A stretch of 64,000 nucleotides of DNA from Actinoplanes sp. TFC3 (GTDB taxonomy: Bacteria; Actinomycetota; Actinomycetes; Mycobacteriales; Micromonosporaceae): contig NZ_LOJP01000001.1 of assembly GCF_001553785.1 (NCBI RefSeq), forward strand, positions 2,895,794 to 2,959,793, written 5' to 3'. Shown here in pieces: positions 9,183-17,168 of the stretch (the stretch's first letter is position 1; each line of letters begins with the position of its first letter). The notes under the pieces are model-generated. The model was not told the origin of the DNA. It did not search any database and worked only from the letters and a program-made list of their open reading frames with translations. The position numbers and the translations under genes are program-made.

Positions 9183-9566
9183 TCACACCGCCACCGGGAA
9201 GTGCAGGTGCGCGGCGGGTTCGTCGAGTTCGGGCCACCGCGCGGTGACGACCTTGCCGAGGGTGCAGAACCGGATGCCGGTGAACAAGCAGGTGCCGTTG
9301 CCGTACGGGTTGCGGTTGATCAGGTCGATGCCCCCCTTGATCTCGGATCGCCCGTCCACCACCAGCGCCCTTCGCTTGAGCAGGTCGACCAGCTCATCGC
9401 CGATGCTGTCCACCACCACGGCCACCGAGATCGCCATGCAACGCCGACCGGCCGGACCGTGGGCCGCCGCGGTGATGTGGTTCGCGGCGAACTCCAGGTT
9501 GGCGTCGGGCAGCACCGACGCCCCGGCCACGCCGGCCCCGTTGATCCAACGCTGAACGGTGCTCAT
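9183..9566 (-). pseudogene. Collapsed methylmalonate-semialdehyde dehydrogenase (mmsA/iolA) remnant with several in-frame deletions
   Basis: The 127-residue open frame is a mosaic of segments of a roughly 500-residue CoA-acylating MmsA/IolA. It contains an N-terminal RWINGAGVA. It then jumps to VLPDANLEFAANHITAAA and GPAGRRCMAISVAVVVDSIG (catalytic-Cys region), then ALVVDGRSE, then NRNPYGNGTCLFTG, then the C-terminal FCTLGKVVTARWPELDEP. The order matches the family, but the blocks between, including most of the NAD-binding domain, are missing. No frameshift or internal stop is present. It begins with ATGA overlap to iolC and ends 2 nt before iolD. The enzyme cannot be functional as an aldehyde dehydrogenase. 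The assignment rests on family knowledge, not a search. Confidence 0.82.
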
Positions 9567-10516
9567 GAAAGTTCTCCTCCGCCTAGCTTGCGTTCCACGG
9601 CATCGACCTCGGGCATGGCGTCGGAGCAGGACAGCTGGCTCGCGACGATAGCCCCGGCGGCGTTGCAGAACCGCAGTGTCCGTTCGAGATCCCAGCCGGC
9701 GAGCAGGCTGTGGCACAGCGCCCCGCCGAACGCGTCGCCCGCGCCGAGCCCGTTGACCACGTCGACCGGAACCGGCGGCACTTCCACGGTGTGCTTGGCG
9801 TCGCGCCCGAGCACCCCGCGCGGGCCCTGCTTGACAATCGCCAGGTCGGCACCGATGTCGAGGGCGGCCTGCGCCGCCGCTTCCGGTGGCCGGTCCCCCA
9901 CCGCGGTTTCCCACTCGTCGCGGTTGCCGGCCACGACCGTGGCCAGCGGCAGCGCCTGCTCGACCCAGGATCGGGCCTCGGCGCGTGAGGACCAGAACAT
10001 CGGCCGGTAGTCCAGATCCAGCACGGTGATGCCGGCGCGGTCACGGGCCCGGAGCGCGGCCAGCGTGGCGCTGCGGCTGGGCTCCTGGCTGAGCCCGGTA
10101 ACGGTTACCCAGAAGACCTTGGCGGCTCGGATCGCGTCCAAGTCGAGTTCCCCGGGGCGGATCTCCAGGTCCGGTGCCTTGGGAAAACGGTAGAAGTACA
10201 ACGGGAAATCGTCCGGCGGGAAAATCTCGCAGAAGGTCACCGGCGTCGGCAGGCCGGGGACCGCGGTGACGTACCGGTCGTCAACGCCGTAGCCGCGCAG
10301 CGCGTCGTGCAGGAACTCGCCGAACGGGTCGGCGCCGGTGCGGGTGATCACCGCGGTGCGCCGGCCGTAGCGGGCCGCGGCGACCGCGACGTTGGTGGCG
10401 CTGCCGCCCAGGTACTTGCCGAACGTCTCGACCTGGCGCAGCGAGACCCCGATCTGCAGCGGGTAGATGTCGACACCGATCCGGCCCATGGTCACCACGT
10501 CGAACCCGGCGGTCAT
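9563..10516 (-). CDS. iolC: 5-dehydro-2-deoxygluconokinase (IolC), PfkB family
   Basis: The 317-residue sugar kinase has the PfkB N-terminal signature GKYLGGSATNVAVAAAR and the C-terminal signature VDVVNGLGAGDAFGGAL, with the GAGD anion-hole/catalytic Asp intact. The DVVTMGRIGVDIYPLQ opening and FCEIFPPDDFPLYFYR are typical of IolC. It phosphorylates 2-deoxy-5-keto-gluconate in inositol breakdown. The ATG at 10516 overlaps the transporter-remnant stop (ATGA); a GTG at 10525 is possible. Its own stop overlaps the start of the mmsA remnant. It appears functional although iolB and the dehydrogenase are not seen here. Confidence 0.9.
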   Translation of the reverse strand: MTAGFDVVTMGRIGVDIYPLQIGVSLRQVETFGKYLGGSATNVAVAAARYGRRTAVITRTGADPFGEFLHDALRGYGVDDRYVTAVPGLPTPVTFCEIFPPDDFPLYFYRFPKAPDLEIRPGELDLDAIRAAKVFWVTVTGLSQEPSRSATLAALRARDRAGITVLDLDYRPMFWSSRAEARSWVEQALPLATVVAGNRDEWETAVGDRPPEAAAQAALDIGADLAIVKQGPRGVLGRDAKHTVEVPPVPVDVVNGLGAGDAFGGALCHSLLAGWDLERTLRFCNAAGAIVASQLSCSDAMPEVDAVERKLGGGELS

Positions 10517-10755
10517 GGTGTGCACGACCCGGTGACGCCGGCCGGCGCCGCCCGGACGAAGCGGGCCGGGTCATGCTCGCGGAAGTCGTCCTCCAGCTCC
10601 TCCAGCGAGCGGCCCCGGGTCTCCGGGCAGAAGCGCAGCACGAACAGGAACGAGCAGGCGTTGACGACAGCGAACAACCCGAACGTGAGCGTCGCCCCCA
10701 GCGTGGAGATGATCGTCAGCTTGACCAGGAATCTGGAGCGCCTGAAACCCGCCAT
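10513..10755 (-). pseudogene. Collapsed MFS sugar/inositol transporter remnant with one large in-frame deletion
   Basis: The 80-residue open frame begins like a sugar-porter MFS protein (RSRFLVKLTIISTLGATLTFG, first membrane helix) and continues directly into the C-terminal end of such a protein (LFAVVNACSFLFVLRFCPETRG, then RSLEELEDDF). PETRGRSLEELE is the hallmark after the twelfth helix. About ten helices (roughly 380 residues) are missing, yet the frame is kept and ends with an ATGA overlap on iolC. In complete iol operons the transporter (IolT type) often occupies this place. Not functional as a transporter. Confidence 0.8.
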
Positions 10756-10979
10756 CAAACGCCTCCGTCCGCGCGGCACCCATCGAACACCGTGACAATC
10801 CCCGGGTCGCGACGGGCATTTCAAGGTGCGGCGCGGAAGTGGTGCACTGCTAACGCGGGGGCGTGCCAGCCCGCACAGTGAGAGGCTCGCGGTGATGCAG
10901 CCTTAACACTGCAGGCGTCCTCGCCGGAGATCCGGTGGCATTCGCTGACCTGCGGTGTCCGGGCGGCCGACGCTCGGAC

Positions 10980-11369
10980 TCAGGACCCCGCGTCGCCCTT
11001 GATCCGCTCGAACTGAGCCGCCATCGCCGCGGCCAAGGTCTGCGCAGCCGACAACGGACGCACCATGACGGTCAACTCATCGATCAAGCCGTCCTCATCG
11101 AGGTGCAGGAAATCGCACCCCTCAACGGCGGTGTCCCCGATGCGCGTGCGGAAGACCAGGGCGTGATCCCGGCCGCCATCACTGCTCATCTCGCGGACAT
11201 ACTGAAAGTCCTCGAAGACCCGCAGGACGCCACGCAGGATCGCGGCGGTGATGGGTTTTCCCTCGTACGGCCGAAACGCCACGGGGCTGCGAAACACCAC
11301 AGTGTCCGCGAGAGTTGCGGCGATCGCCTCGGAGTCGCGCGCCTCCACAGCCTTGCGAAACTCGGTCAT
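10980..11369 (-). CDS. SnoaL-like / NTF2-fold polyketide-cyclase-like protein
   Basis: The 129-residue protein has the NTF2-like pattern: an N-terminal helix pair (FRKAVEARDSEAIAATLAD), VVFRSPVAFRPYEGK, VFEDFQYV, then DHALVFRTRIGDTAVEGCD and FLHLDEDGLIDELTVMVRP. This is typical of SnoaL-like proteins of unknown substrate. CAGGAGA lies just upstream of the ATG. The gene stands alone between the iol and pob genes on the minus strand. The 170 nt upstream hold no convincing gene. Confidence 0.75.
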   Translation of the reverse strand: MTEFRKAVEARDSEAIAATLADTVVFRSPVAFRPYEGKPITAAILRGVLRVFEDFQYVREMSSDGGRDHALVFRTRIGDTAVEGCDFLHLDEDGLIDELTVMVRPLSAAQTLAAAMAAQFERIKGDAGS

Positions 11370-11542
11370 GTCTCTCCTGTCTGCGGTGCGGTTATCGCTC
11401 GGAGACCCACAACGGTGTGGTACCGGGTCCGTTTTCTCGATAGGCAGCAGACCGTCATCGGGGAGGGAGCCGGACGCCACGATGACGAAGTCCGCGCTTA
11501 CGTGCCCTGCGTCGCGGAGGGCAATGACATCCATACCCGACA

Positions 11543-12685
11543 CTATCCCGCATAGTTCTCGGCGAGCCCGGCCGCGCCCGCCCGGCTGGACACCACCCAC
11601 CGTAGCTGCGACAACTGCAACTGCGCGTCGAACGGGTCGCCGGAGGTGTGCAGCATCGTGGTCATCCACCATGAGAAATGCGTACACCGCCACACCCGTT
11701 GCAGCGCTGTATCCGAATACGCGCCGGCCAGCCGTGGGTCCTTCGAGCGCAGCAACGCCACCAGGGCACGGCTCAGCAACGCCACGTCCCGGATCGCCAG
11801 GTTCAACCCCTTGGCGCCGGTGGGCGGCACGATGTGCGCGGCGTCCCCGGCCAGGAACAGCCGGCCGTGGCGCATGGGGGTCTGCACATAGCTGCGCATC
11901 GGCAGGACGCTCTTGCCGGTGATCGGGCCGGGGGTCAGCTTCCAGCCGTCCTGGCCGTGCCCGAGGCGCTTGGCCAGCTCGTCCCAGATCTGCCGGTCGG
12001 ACCAGGCGGACGGGTCGGTGCCGTTCGGGACCTGCAGGTAGAGCCGGCTCACCGTGGGCGAGCGCATCGAGTGCAGGGCGAAACCGCCGGGGTGCCAGGC
12101 GTAGATCAGCTCGTCGGTTGAGGGGGCAACCTCTGCCAAGATTCCGAGCCAGGAATACGGGTACGTCCGCTCAAAGGCCCGCGACGGCACCGCATGGCGG
12201 CTCGGACCGAACGACCCGTCGCAGCCGGCGATCACGTCGGCGTCGATGCGCCCGGGCTTGCCGTCCGATTCAGTGAATGTCACATACGGCCGATCGGTGG
12301 TCACGTCGTGCAGTGCGGTGCCCGACACTTCGTAGATGACCTCGGCCGTCCCCGCCGCCACGAGGTCCTTCTGCACCTCGGTCTGGCCATAAACCCACAC
12401 GCTGCGCCCGGCCAGGTCCATGAAGTCCAGGTGGTGCCGCTGCCCCGGCCATTGCAGGTAGATCCCCCGGTGCTCCTGGCCCTGCGCGTGCAGCCGGTCG
12501 CCCAGCCCGGCCTCGGTGAGCAGCGAGACGCTGGATTGCTCGAGGATGCCGGCCCGGATACGCGCGGCCACGTACTGCTGCGAGCGGGTCTCCACCACGA
12601 TCGCCGCCACCCCGCCGCGGGCCAGCAGATGGGCGAGCAGCAGACCGGCCGGGCCGGCGCCGATGATCGCGACCTGGGTCCTCAT
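11543..12685 (-). CDS. pobA: 4-hydroxybenzoate 3-monooxygenase (PobA)
   Basis: The 380-residue class A flavoprotein monooxygenase has an N-terminal FAD site (IIGAGPAGLLLAHLLARGG), the RIRAGILEQ segment of PobA, CDGSFGPSR (DG fingerprint), and GDAAHIVPPTGAKGLNLAI for FAD ribityl binding. It converts 4-hydroxybenzoate plus NAD(P)H and O2 to protocatechuate, which feeds the pca genes next door. The ATG at 12685 is the natural start; the open frame continues far upstream without homology. It probably shares control with the IclR regulator gene located 44 nt upstream on the same strand. Confidence 0.92.
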   Translation of the reverse strand: MRTQVAIIGAGPAGLLLAHLLARGGVAAIVVETRSQQYVAARIRAGILEQSSVSLLTEAGLGDRLHAQGQEHRGIYLQWPGQRHHLDFMDLAGRSVWVYGQTEVQKDLVAAGTAEVIYEVSGTALHDVTTDRPYVTFTESDGKPGRIDADVIAGCDGSFGPSRHAVPSRAFERTYPYSWLGILAEVAPSTDELIYAWHPGGFALHSMRSPTVSRLYLQVPNGTDPSAWSDRQIWDELAKRLGHGQDGWKLTPGPITGKSVLPMRSYVQTPMRHGRLFLAGDAAHIVPPTGAKGLNLAIRDVALLSRALVALLRSKDPRLAGAYSDTALQRVWRCTHFSWWMTTMLHTSGDPFDAQLQLSQLRWVVSSRAGAAGLAENYAG

Positions 12686-12729
12686 CGGCTCAGCCAACGC
12701 GCAGCCGCAGACAACGGCAAGGAACCGTT

Positions 12730-13476
12730 TCACTGAACGGAAGACGTGCAGGACAAGGTACGGCCGATGCCACTCGCCGCCACCTGCAGCGCCGCCACCA
12801 ACCGGGCCCGCCCGCGGCGCAGGTCGGGCACCACGATGCCCAGCGCGGCCACCACGCTCCCACCCGGCCCGCGCACCGGCACCGCCACCGAGCACGCGCC
12901 CAGGCTCATCTCCTCCCCCGTGGTCGCGTAGCCCTCGGCCCACACCCGGCGCAGCTGGGTCAGCAGCCGGGCCGGCTCGGTGACGGTGTAGGGGGTGACC
13001 CGGGTCAGCCCGGCGAGCACCCGCACGACCACGTTCTCCGGCGCGTACGCCAGCAGCACCTTGCCGACGCCGGTGGCGTGCATCGGCAACCGGGTGCCGG
13101 CCTCGCTGACCACCGGCACCGAGACGTGCCCGGCCAGCCGGTCGACGTAGAGCACCTCGGCGTCGTCGCGGACCGCCAGGTGCACGGTGGCGAGCGTGGC
13201 GGCGTACAGGTCGTGCAGGAACGGCGAAGCGGCGTGGCGCAGACCCGACTGCACCGGGGCGAGCAGTCCAAGGTCCCACAAACGGCGGCCGATCACGTAC
13301 TCCCCCGAGGCGGCGCGGTCCAGGGCTCCCCAGCGGTGCAGTTCCCCGGCCAGGCGATGCGCGGTGGCCAGCGGCAGCCCGGCGCGGCGGGCCATTGCGC
13401 TGAGGGTGAGGCGGCGGTGCCCGGTGTCGAAGGCGCCGAGCAGATCCAGTGCGCGGGAGGTGACACTGACAGCCAC
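12730..13476 (-). CDS. IclR family regulator, probable PobR/PcaU-type activator
   Basis: The 248-residue protein has an N-terminal winged helix (RALDLLGAFDTGHRRLTLSA, then GLPLATAHRLAGELHRWG) and the IclR effector domain (LHDLYAATLATVHLAVRDD, then MHATGVGKVLLAYAP). This is typical of aromatic-acid regulators. It lies between pobA (same strand, downstream) and pcaHGBL (divergent), so it likely controls both in response to 4-hydroxybenzoate or protocatechuate. The start is GTG. Confidence 0.88.
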   Translation of the reverse strand: MAVSVTSRALDLLGAFDTGHRRLTLSAMARRAGLPLATAHRLAGELHRWGALDRAASGEYVIGRRLWDLGLLAPVQSGLRHAASPFLHDLYAATLATVHLAVRDDAEVLYVDRLAGHVSVPVVSEAGTRLPMHATGVGKVLLAYAPENVVVRVLAGLTRVTPYTVTEPARLLTQLRRVWAEGYATTGEEMSLGACSVAVPVRGPGGSVVAALGIVVPDLRRGRARLVAALQVAASGIGRTLSCTSSVQ

Positions 13477-13483
13477 AGCGGCC

Positions 13484-13502
13484 CCTTCCGGTCAGCGGAA
13501 GG
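13484..13502. promoter_or_regulatory. Inverted repeat in the iclR-pcaH divergent promoter
   Basis: CCTTCCG at 13484-13490 and CGGAAGG at 13496-13502 are perfect 7-bp arms separated by 5 nt, in the 68-nt space between the divergent regulator and pcaH. Position and size fit an IclR-family operator. The binding protein is inferred. Confidence 0.5.
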
Positions 13503-13544
13503 CAAGTATCGCGCCGGAAAGCCGCGGAGCCTAGCGTCTCGAAC

Positions 13545-14279
13545 GTGAGCACTCAGGCGGACATCAGCGCGCAGATCGGCGCGGTGGCCGGGCTGTCCGG
13601 CCGGCAGCCGCGGCTCGACTATCCCGCGTACCGCAGCAGTTCGGCGCGGCATCCCGAGCTGGATCCGGTACCCGCCGATCCGGAGGGCGTGGAGTTGTGG
13701 GCGCCTTGCTTCGGCCGGCGCGATGTGGACGACGCCGAGGCCGATCTGACCCGGCGGCATGCCGGGGAGCCGATCGGCGAGCGGATGGTGGTGACCGGGC
13801 GCGTGGTGGACAGCGGTGGGCGTCCGGTGGCGCATCAGCTGGTGGAGATCTGGCAGGCAAACGCGGCGGGCCGGTACTGGCATCAGCGCGACCAGCACCC
13901 GGCGCCGCTGGATCCCCATTTCACCGGGGCCGGGCGATGCCTGACCGGGGCAGACGGAACGTACCGGTTCCTGACCGTCAAGCCGGGACCGTACCCGTGG
14001 CGTAATCATCTCAATGCCTGGCGCCCGGCGCACATTCACTTCTCGGTGTTCGGCACCGCCTTCACCCAGCGGCTCGTGACCCAGATGTACTTTCCCGGCG
14101 ATCCATTGTTCGACCTGGACCCGATCTACCAGTCGATCACCGACCCCAAGGCCCGGCAGGCTTTGCTTTCCCGGTACGACCACAGCATCACGACTCCCGA
14201 ACACAGCACCGGATACCGGTGGGACATCGTGCTGACCGGCAGCCACCGCACCCCGTTCGAGGCGGAGGGAAACGCGTGA
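13545..14279 (+). CDS. pcaH: Protocatechuate 3,4-dioxygenase beta subunit (PcaH)
   Basis: The 244-residue intradiol dioxygenase subunit shows the non-haem Fe(III) ligands in place: the Tyr of GRYWHQ, the Tyr of KPGPYPWRNH, and the two His of RPAHIHFSVFG. The LVEIWQANAAGRY intradiol signature is present. With PcaG it opens protocatechuate to 3-carboxy-cis,cis-muconate. GTG start. It is the first gene of a tightly overlapping pcaHGBL unit divergent from the IclR regulator. Its stop overlaps the pcaG GTG. Confidence 0.95.
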   Translation: MSTQADISAQIGAVAGLSGRQPRLDYPAYRSSSARHPELDPVPADPEGVELWAPCFGRRDVDDAEADLTRRHAGEPIGERMVVTGRVVDSGGRPVAHQLVEIWQANAAGRYWHQRDQHPAPLDPHFTGAGRCLTGADGTYRFLTVKPGPYPWRNHLNAWRPAHIHFSVFGTAFTQRLVTQMYFPGDPLFDLDPIYQSITDPKARQALLSRYDHSITTPEHSTGYRWDIVLTGSHRTPFEAEGNA

Positions 14280-14797
14280 TCCCCGCACCCGGGCAGACCG
14301 TCGGCCCGTTCTTCCACCTCGGCCTGCCCTTCGACGGCGGTAACGAGCTGGTGCCACCGGCTGATCCCGCGGCGATCCGGTTGCACGGCAACGTCGCCGA
14401 CGGCGACGGCAATCCCGTTCCCGATGCCCTGATCGAGATCTGGCAGCCCGGCCCCGACGGTTCGGTCGTGCAGGAACCCGGTTCCTTTCACCGCGACGGC
14501 TGGACCTTCACCGGCTGGGGGCGCGCCGCCACCGACGCCGACGGCCACTACTGGTTCTCCACCTGCGCTCCCGGCGGCTCGGCCCCGTTTTTCGCGGTCA
14601 CCGTGTTCGCCCGCGGCCTGCTCGACCGCCTGTTCACCCGCGCCTACCTGCCGTCGCCCGACCCGGCCGACGCACTGCTGACCTCGTTGTCCGCACAGCG
14701 CCGCGCCACCCTGATCGCCCAAGCCGAACCGCGTGGCCTGCGCTTCGACATCCGCTTGCAGGGCGAGGGCGAAACCGTGTTCCTGAGCCATGGCTGA
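14276..14797 (+). CDS. pcaG: Protocatechuate 3,4-dioxygenase alpha subunit (PcaG)
   Basis: The 173-residue structural partner of PcaH begins with APGQTVGPFFHLGLPF, a hallmark of alpha subunits, and keeps the LIEIWQPGPDG intradiol-like core but not the full iron ligand set, as expected. The GTG at 14276 overlaps the pcaH stop (GTGA), which decides the start against a longer frame from 14219. The end overlaps pcaB by 8 nt. Confidence 0.93.
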   Translation: MIPAPGQTVGPFFHLGLPFDGGNELVPPADPAAIRLHGNVADGDGNPVPDALIEIWQPGPDGSVVQEPGSFHRDGWTFTGWGRAATDADGHYWFSTCAPGGSAPFFAVTVFARGLLDRLFTRAYLPSPDPADALLTSLSAQRRATLIAQAEPRGLRFDIRLQGEGETVFLSHG

Positions 14798-15950
14798 TCT
14801 GCTGTGGCCCGGCGATCACCGTGCTGGCGACCTGTTCACCGACGCCGCGTTCCTGCACGCCATGCTGCGCGTCGAACAAGCCTGGCTGACCGCTCAGCAC
14901 CCGGGCACCACCGCCACCCTCGCCGGGCTTACCGGTCCCGATGACCTTCCGCGGCTGGCCGAGGAGGCGGAGAAGGGCGGGAATCCGGTCACCGCGATGC
15001 TGGCTGTGCTGCGCGAGCGCGCCGATCCGTCCCTGCGCGAGCACCTTCATGCCGGGCTGACCAGCCAGGATGTTCTGGACACGGCGCTGGCGGTGTGCCT
15101 GCGCGACACGGTGAACCGGCTGTCCGAGGATGTGGATGCGCTGGTCGCGACGCTGGCCGGGCTGGCCGACCGGCACCGCGACACGTCGATGGCCGGGCGC
15201 ACCCTGACCCAGCATGCCGTACCGATCACTTTCGGGCTGAAGGCGGCCGGCTGGCTGCAGGGTGTGCTCGATGCCCGCGATCGTCTGACCTCGGCGCGGC
15301 TGCCGATCCAGGTGGGCGGCGCGGCGGGCAGCCTGGCCGCGCCCGTCGCCCTGGCCGGTTCCGTCGGCAAGGCGCACGCCTGGGTCCAGGCCGCGGCCCA
15401 CGAGCTTGCGTTGCCGGTACGTCCACAGTGGCACACCAGCCGCGCGCCGGTGACCCTGGCCGGGGATGCGCTGGTCGGTTGCACCGACGCGGTAGGCCGC
15501 ATCGCCAACGACATCCTCATCGGAAGCCGCCCCGAGATCCATGAACTCGTCGAAGGGGCCGGCCCGGGGCGCGGCGGTTCATCGGCCATGCCCAACAAGC
15601 AGAACCCGGTGCTGGCCGTGCTCGTGCACCGCGCAGCGATCGCCGGGCCACCGCTGGCCACCACCTTGCACGCGGCCGCCGCCGGAGTGGTCGACGAGCG
15701 GCCCGACGGCGCGTGGCACGTCGAGTGGGCGACGTTACGCACGCTCGGGCGGCGTACCGTGGTCGCGGTGTCGCAGGCCGCCGAGCTCTGCGCCGAGCTG
15801 CACGTCGACGCCGCCCGGATGGCCGCTACGCTGAGCGCCGCCCGGCCCGGCATCGACGCGGAGCAGCGCCGGCACCATGTCGCGGGACCCTACCGGGGTG
15901 CCACCGACGCCATCATCGACGCCATCCTTCAACGGGCGGGACCCAGGTGA
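14790..15950 (+). CDS. pcaB: 3-carboxy-cis,cis-muconate cycloisomerase (PcaB)
   Basis: The 386-residue member of the fumarase/aspartase superfamily has the signature loop GGSSAMPNKQNPV with its catalytic Ser, and HAGLTSQDVLDTAL near residue 90. It cycloisomerises 3-carboxymuconate to 4-carboxymuconolactone. It starts within the end of pcaG and its stop overlaps the GTG of pcaL. This is shorter than the roughly 450-residue proteobacterial PcaB but normal for actinobacteria. Confidence 0.93.
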   Translation: MADLLWPGDHRAGDLFTDAAFLHAMLRVEQAWLTAQHPGTTATLAGLTGPDDLPRLAEEAEKGGNPVTAMLAVLRERADPSLREHLHAGLTSQDVLDTALAVCLRDTVNRLSEDVDALVATLAGLADRHRDTSMAGRTLTQHAVPITFGLKAAGWLQGVLDARDRLTSARLPIQVGGAAGSLAAPVALAGSVGKAHAWVQAAAHELALPVRPQWHTSRAPVTLAGDALVGCTDAVGRIANDILIGSRPEIHELVEGAGPGRGGSSAMPNKQNPVLAVLVHRAAIAGPPLATTLHAAAAGVVDERPDGAWHVEWATLRTLGRRTVVAVSQAAELCAELHVDAARMAATLSAARPGIDAEQRRHHVAGPYRGATDAIIDAILQRAGPR

Positions 15951-17068
15951 GCATCGCAGCAACCGTCTTCCACGACCGTCCGGGCCAGCCGTTGCTGCTG
16001 CTCGGGCCCTCTGTCGGCACTACCGCCGAAGCCCTGTGGGGTGCCTGCGCCGACCGGCTGCGCGGCAATTTCCACGTGGTCGGCTGGGATCTACCCGGCC
16101 AGGGCCGCAGCGCCCCCGACGCCGAGACGGCCGGCGTGCCCGTCCTGGCCCGGAAGGTGCTTGCGCTGGCTGATCAGTTACGGCCGGGCGAGCGGTTCCG
16201 GTACGCCGGGGTGTCGCTTGGCGGCACGGTCGGCCTGCAACTGCTGCTGGATGCCCCGGACCGGGTCGAGTCGGCCGCGCTGATCTGCACCGGCGCGAAG
16301 ATCGGCGAACCGGCCGGCTGGCACGACCGGGCCGCCCTGGTGCGCAGCGCCGGGCTCGAAACGGTGGTCGCGGGGTCGATCGAACGCTGGTTCGCTCCCG
16401 GGTTCCCGCAGCGCCACCCCGAGGTCACCCAACCGTTGATCGCCGCACTGCGGGCCACCGACCCGGAAAGCTATGCCCGCTCGTGCGAGGCGCTGGCCGG
16501 CTTCGACGTCCGCGACCGGCTCGCCGGGATCACCGTGCCGGTGCTCGCGATCGCCGGGGCCGACGACAGACCCACCCCAGCCGACGGTCTTGCGCTGATC
16601 GCCGGCGAAGTGGCCCAGGGCCGGCTGGTCGTGCTGGCCGACGTGGCGCACCTGGCCCCGGCCGAGCGACCGGACGCGGTGGCCGCACTGCTCGACGACC
16701 ACTTCGGCGACTCCCCCGGGCCGGCCGTACGGCGCGAGGTGCTCGGTGACGCCCACGTCGACCGGGCCGAGGCCGGCACCACCGCCTTCACCCGCGACTT
16801 CCAGGACCTGATCACCACGTACGCGTGGGACGGCATCTGGAACCGCCCGGGACTGGATCGCCGCAGCCGCTCGATGATCACGCTGACGGCGCTGGTCGCG
16901 CTCGGGCATCAGGAGGAGCTGGCGATGCACGTACGCGCGGCGCGCACCAACGGTCTGAGCACCGAGGAGATCAAGGAAGTGTTGCTGCAAACCGCGATCT
17001 ACTGTGGCGTACCGGCCGCGAACACCGCTTTCCGGATCGCCCAGCGCGTTCTCGAGGGGCCGGAGTAG
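15947..17068 (+). CDS. pcaL: PcaL: fused 3-oxoadipate enol-lactonase and 4-carboxymuconolactone decarboxylase
   Basis: The 373-residue fusion has an N-terminal alpha/beta hydrolase (PcaD part, about 1-245; nucleophile in AGVSLGGTVG, late His in DVAHLAPAE). The C-terminal carboxymuconolactone decarboxylase is at about 255-373 (LDRRSRSMITLTALVALGH, then EIKEVLLQTAIYCGVPAANT). It carries out the last two steps to 3-oxoadipate. The GTG at 15947 overlaps the pcaB stop. The fusion is typical of actinobacteria. No pcaIJ/pcaF genes follow, so 3-oxoadipate must be processed by genes elsewhere. Confidence 0.93.
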   Translation: MSIAATVFHDRPGQPLLLLGPSVGTTAEALWGACADRLRGNFHVVGWDLPGQGRSAPDAETAGVPVLARKVLALADQLRPGERFRYAGVSLGGTVGLQLLLDAPDRVESAALICTGAKIGEPAGWHDRAALVRSAGLETVVAGSIERWFAPGFPQRHPEVTQPLIAALRATDPESYARSCEALAGFDVRDRLAGITVPVLAIAGADDRPTPADGLALIAGEVAQGRLVVLADVAHLAPAERPDAVAALLDDHFGDSPGPAVRREVLGDAHVDRAEAGTTAFTRDFQDLITTYAWDGIWNRPGLDRRSRSMITLTALVALGHQEELAMHVRAARTNGLSTEEIKEVLLQTAIYCGVPAANTAFRIAQRVLEGPE

Positions 17069-17137
17069 GCGTCTTTCGCACCATCAGCCACGGCGATTGA
17101 CCGGGTTGGCGAGCCCTCAGCAGACTGAGCCCTGGTT

Positions 17138-17160
17138 CGTACTAGTGCAACGTACTAGTG
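17138..17160. promoter_or_regulatory. Tandem 10-bp repeat, candidate DeoR operator
   Basis: CGTACTAGTG occurs at 17138-17147 and again at 17151-17160, with 3 nt between and 8 nt before the DeoR-type ATG. Each copy contains the palindrome ACTAGT. The closeness to the start suggests autoregulation, inferred only. Confidence 0.5.
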
Positions 17161-17168
17161 GAGGGCTG

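Noticed and set aside
7210..9555. 781-codon plus-strand frame opposite iolD
   Set aside because: Composition is Arg/Gly/His/Gln-rich as expected from the reverse complement of GC-rich coding DNA, and iolD has clear family motifs on the other strand.
11370..11693. Upstream extension of the SnoaL-like frame
   Set aside because: The extra residues show no NTF2-like continuation, and a good ribosome-binding site precedes the internal ATG at 11369.
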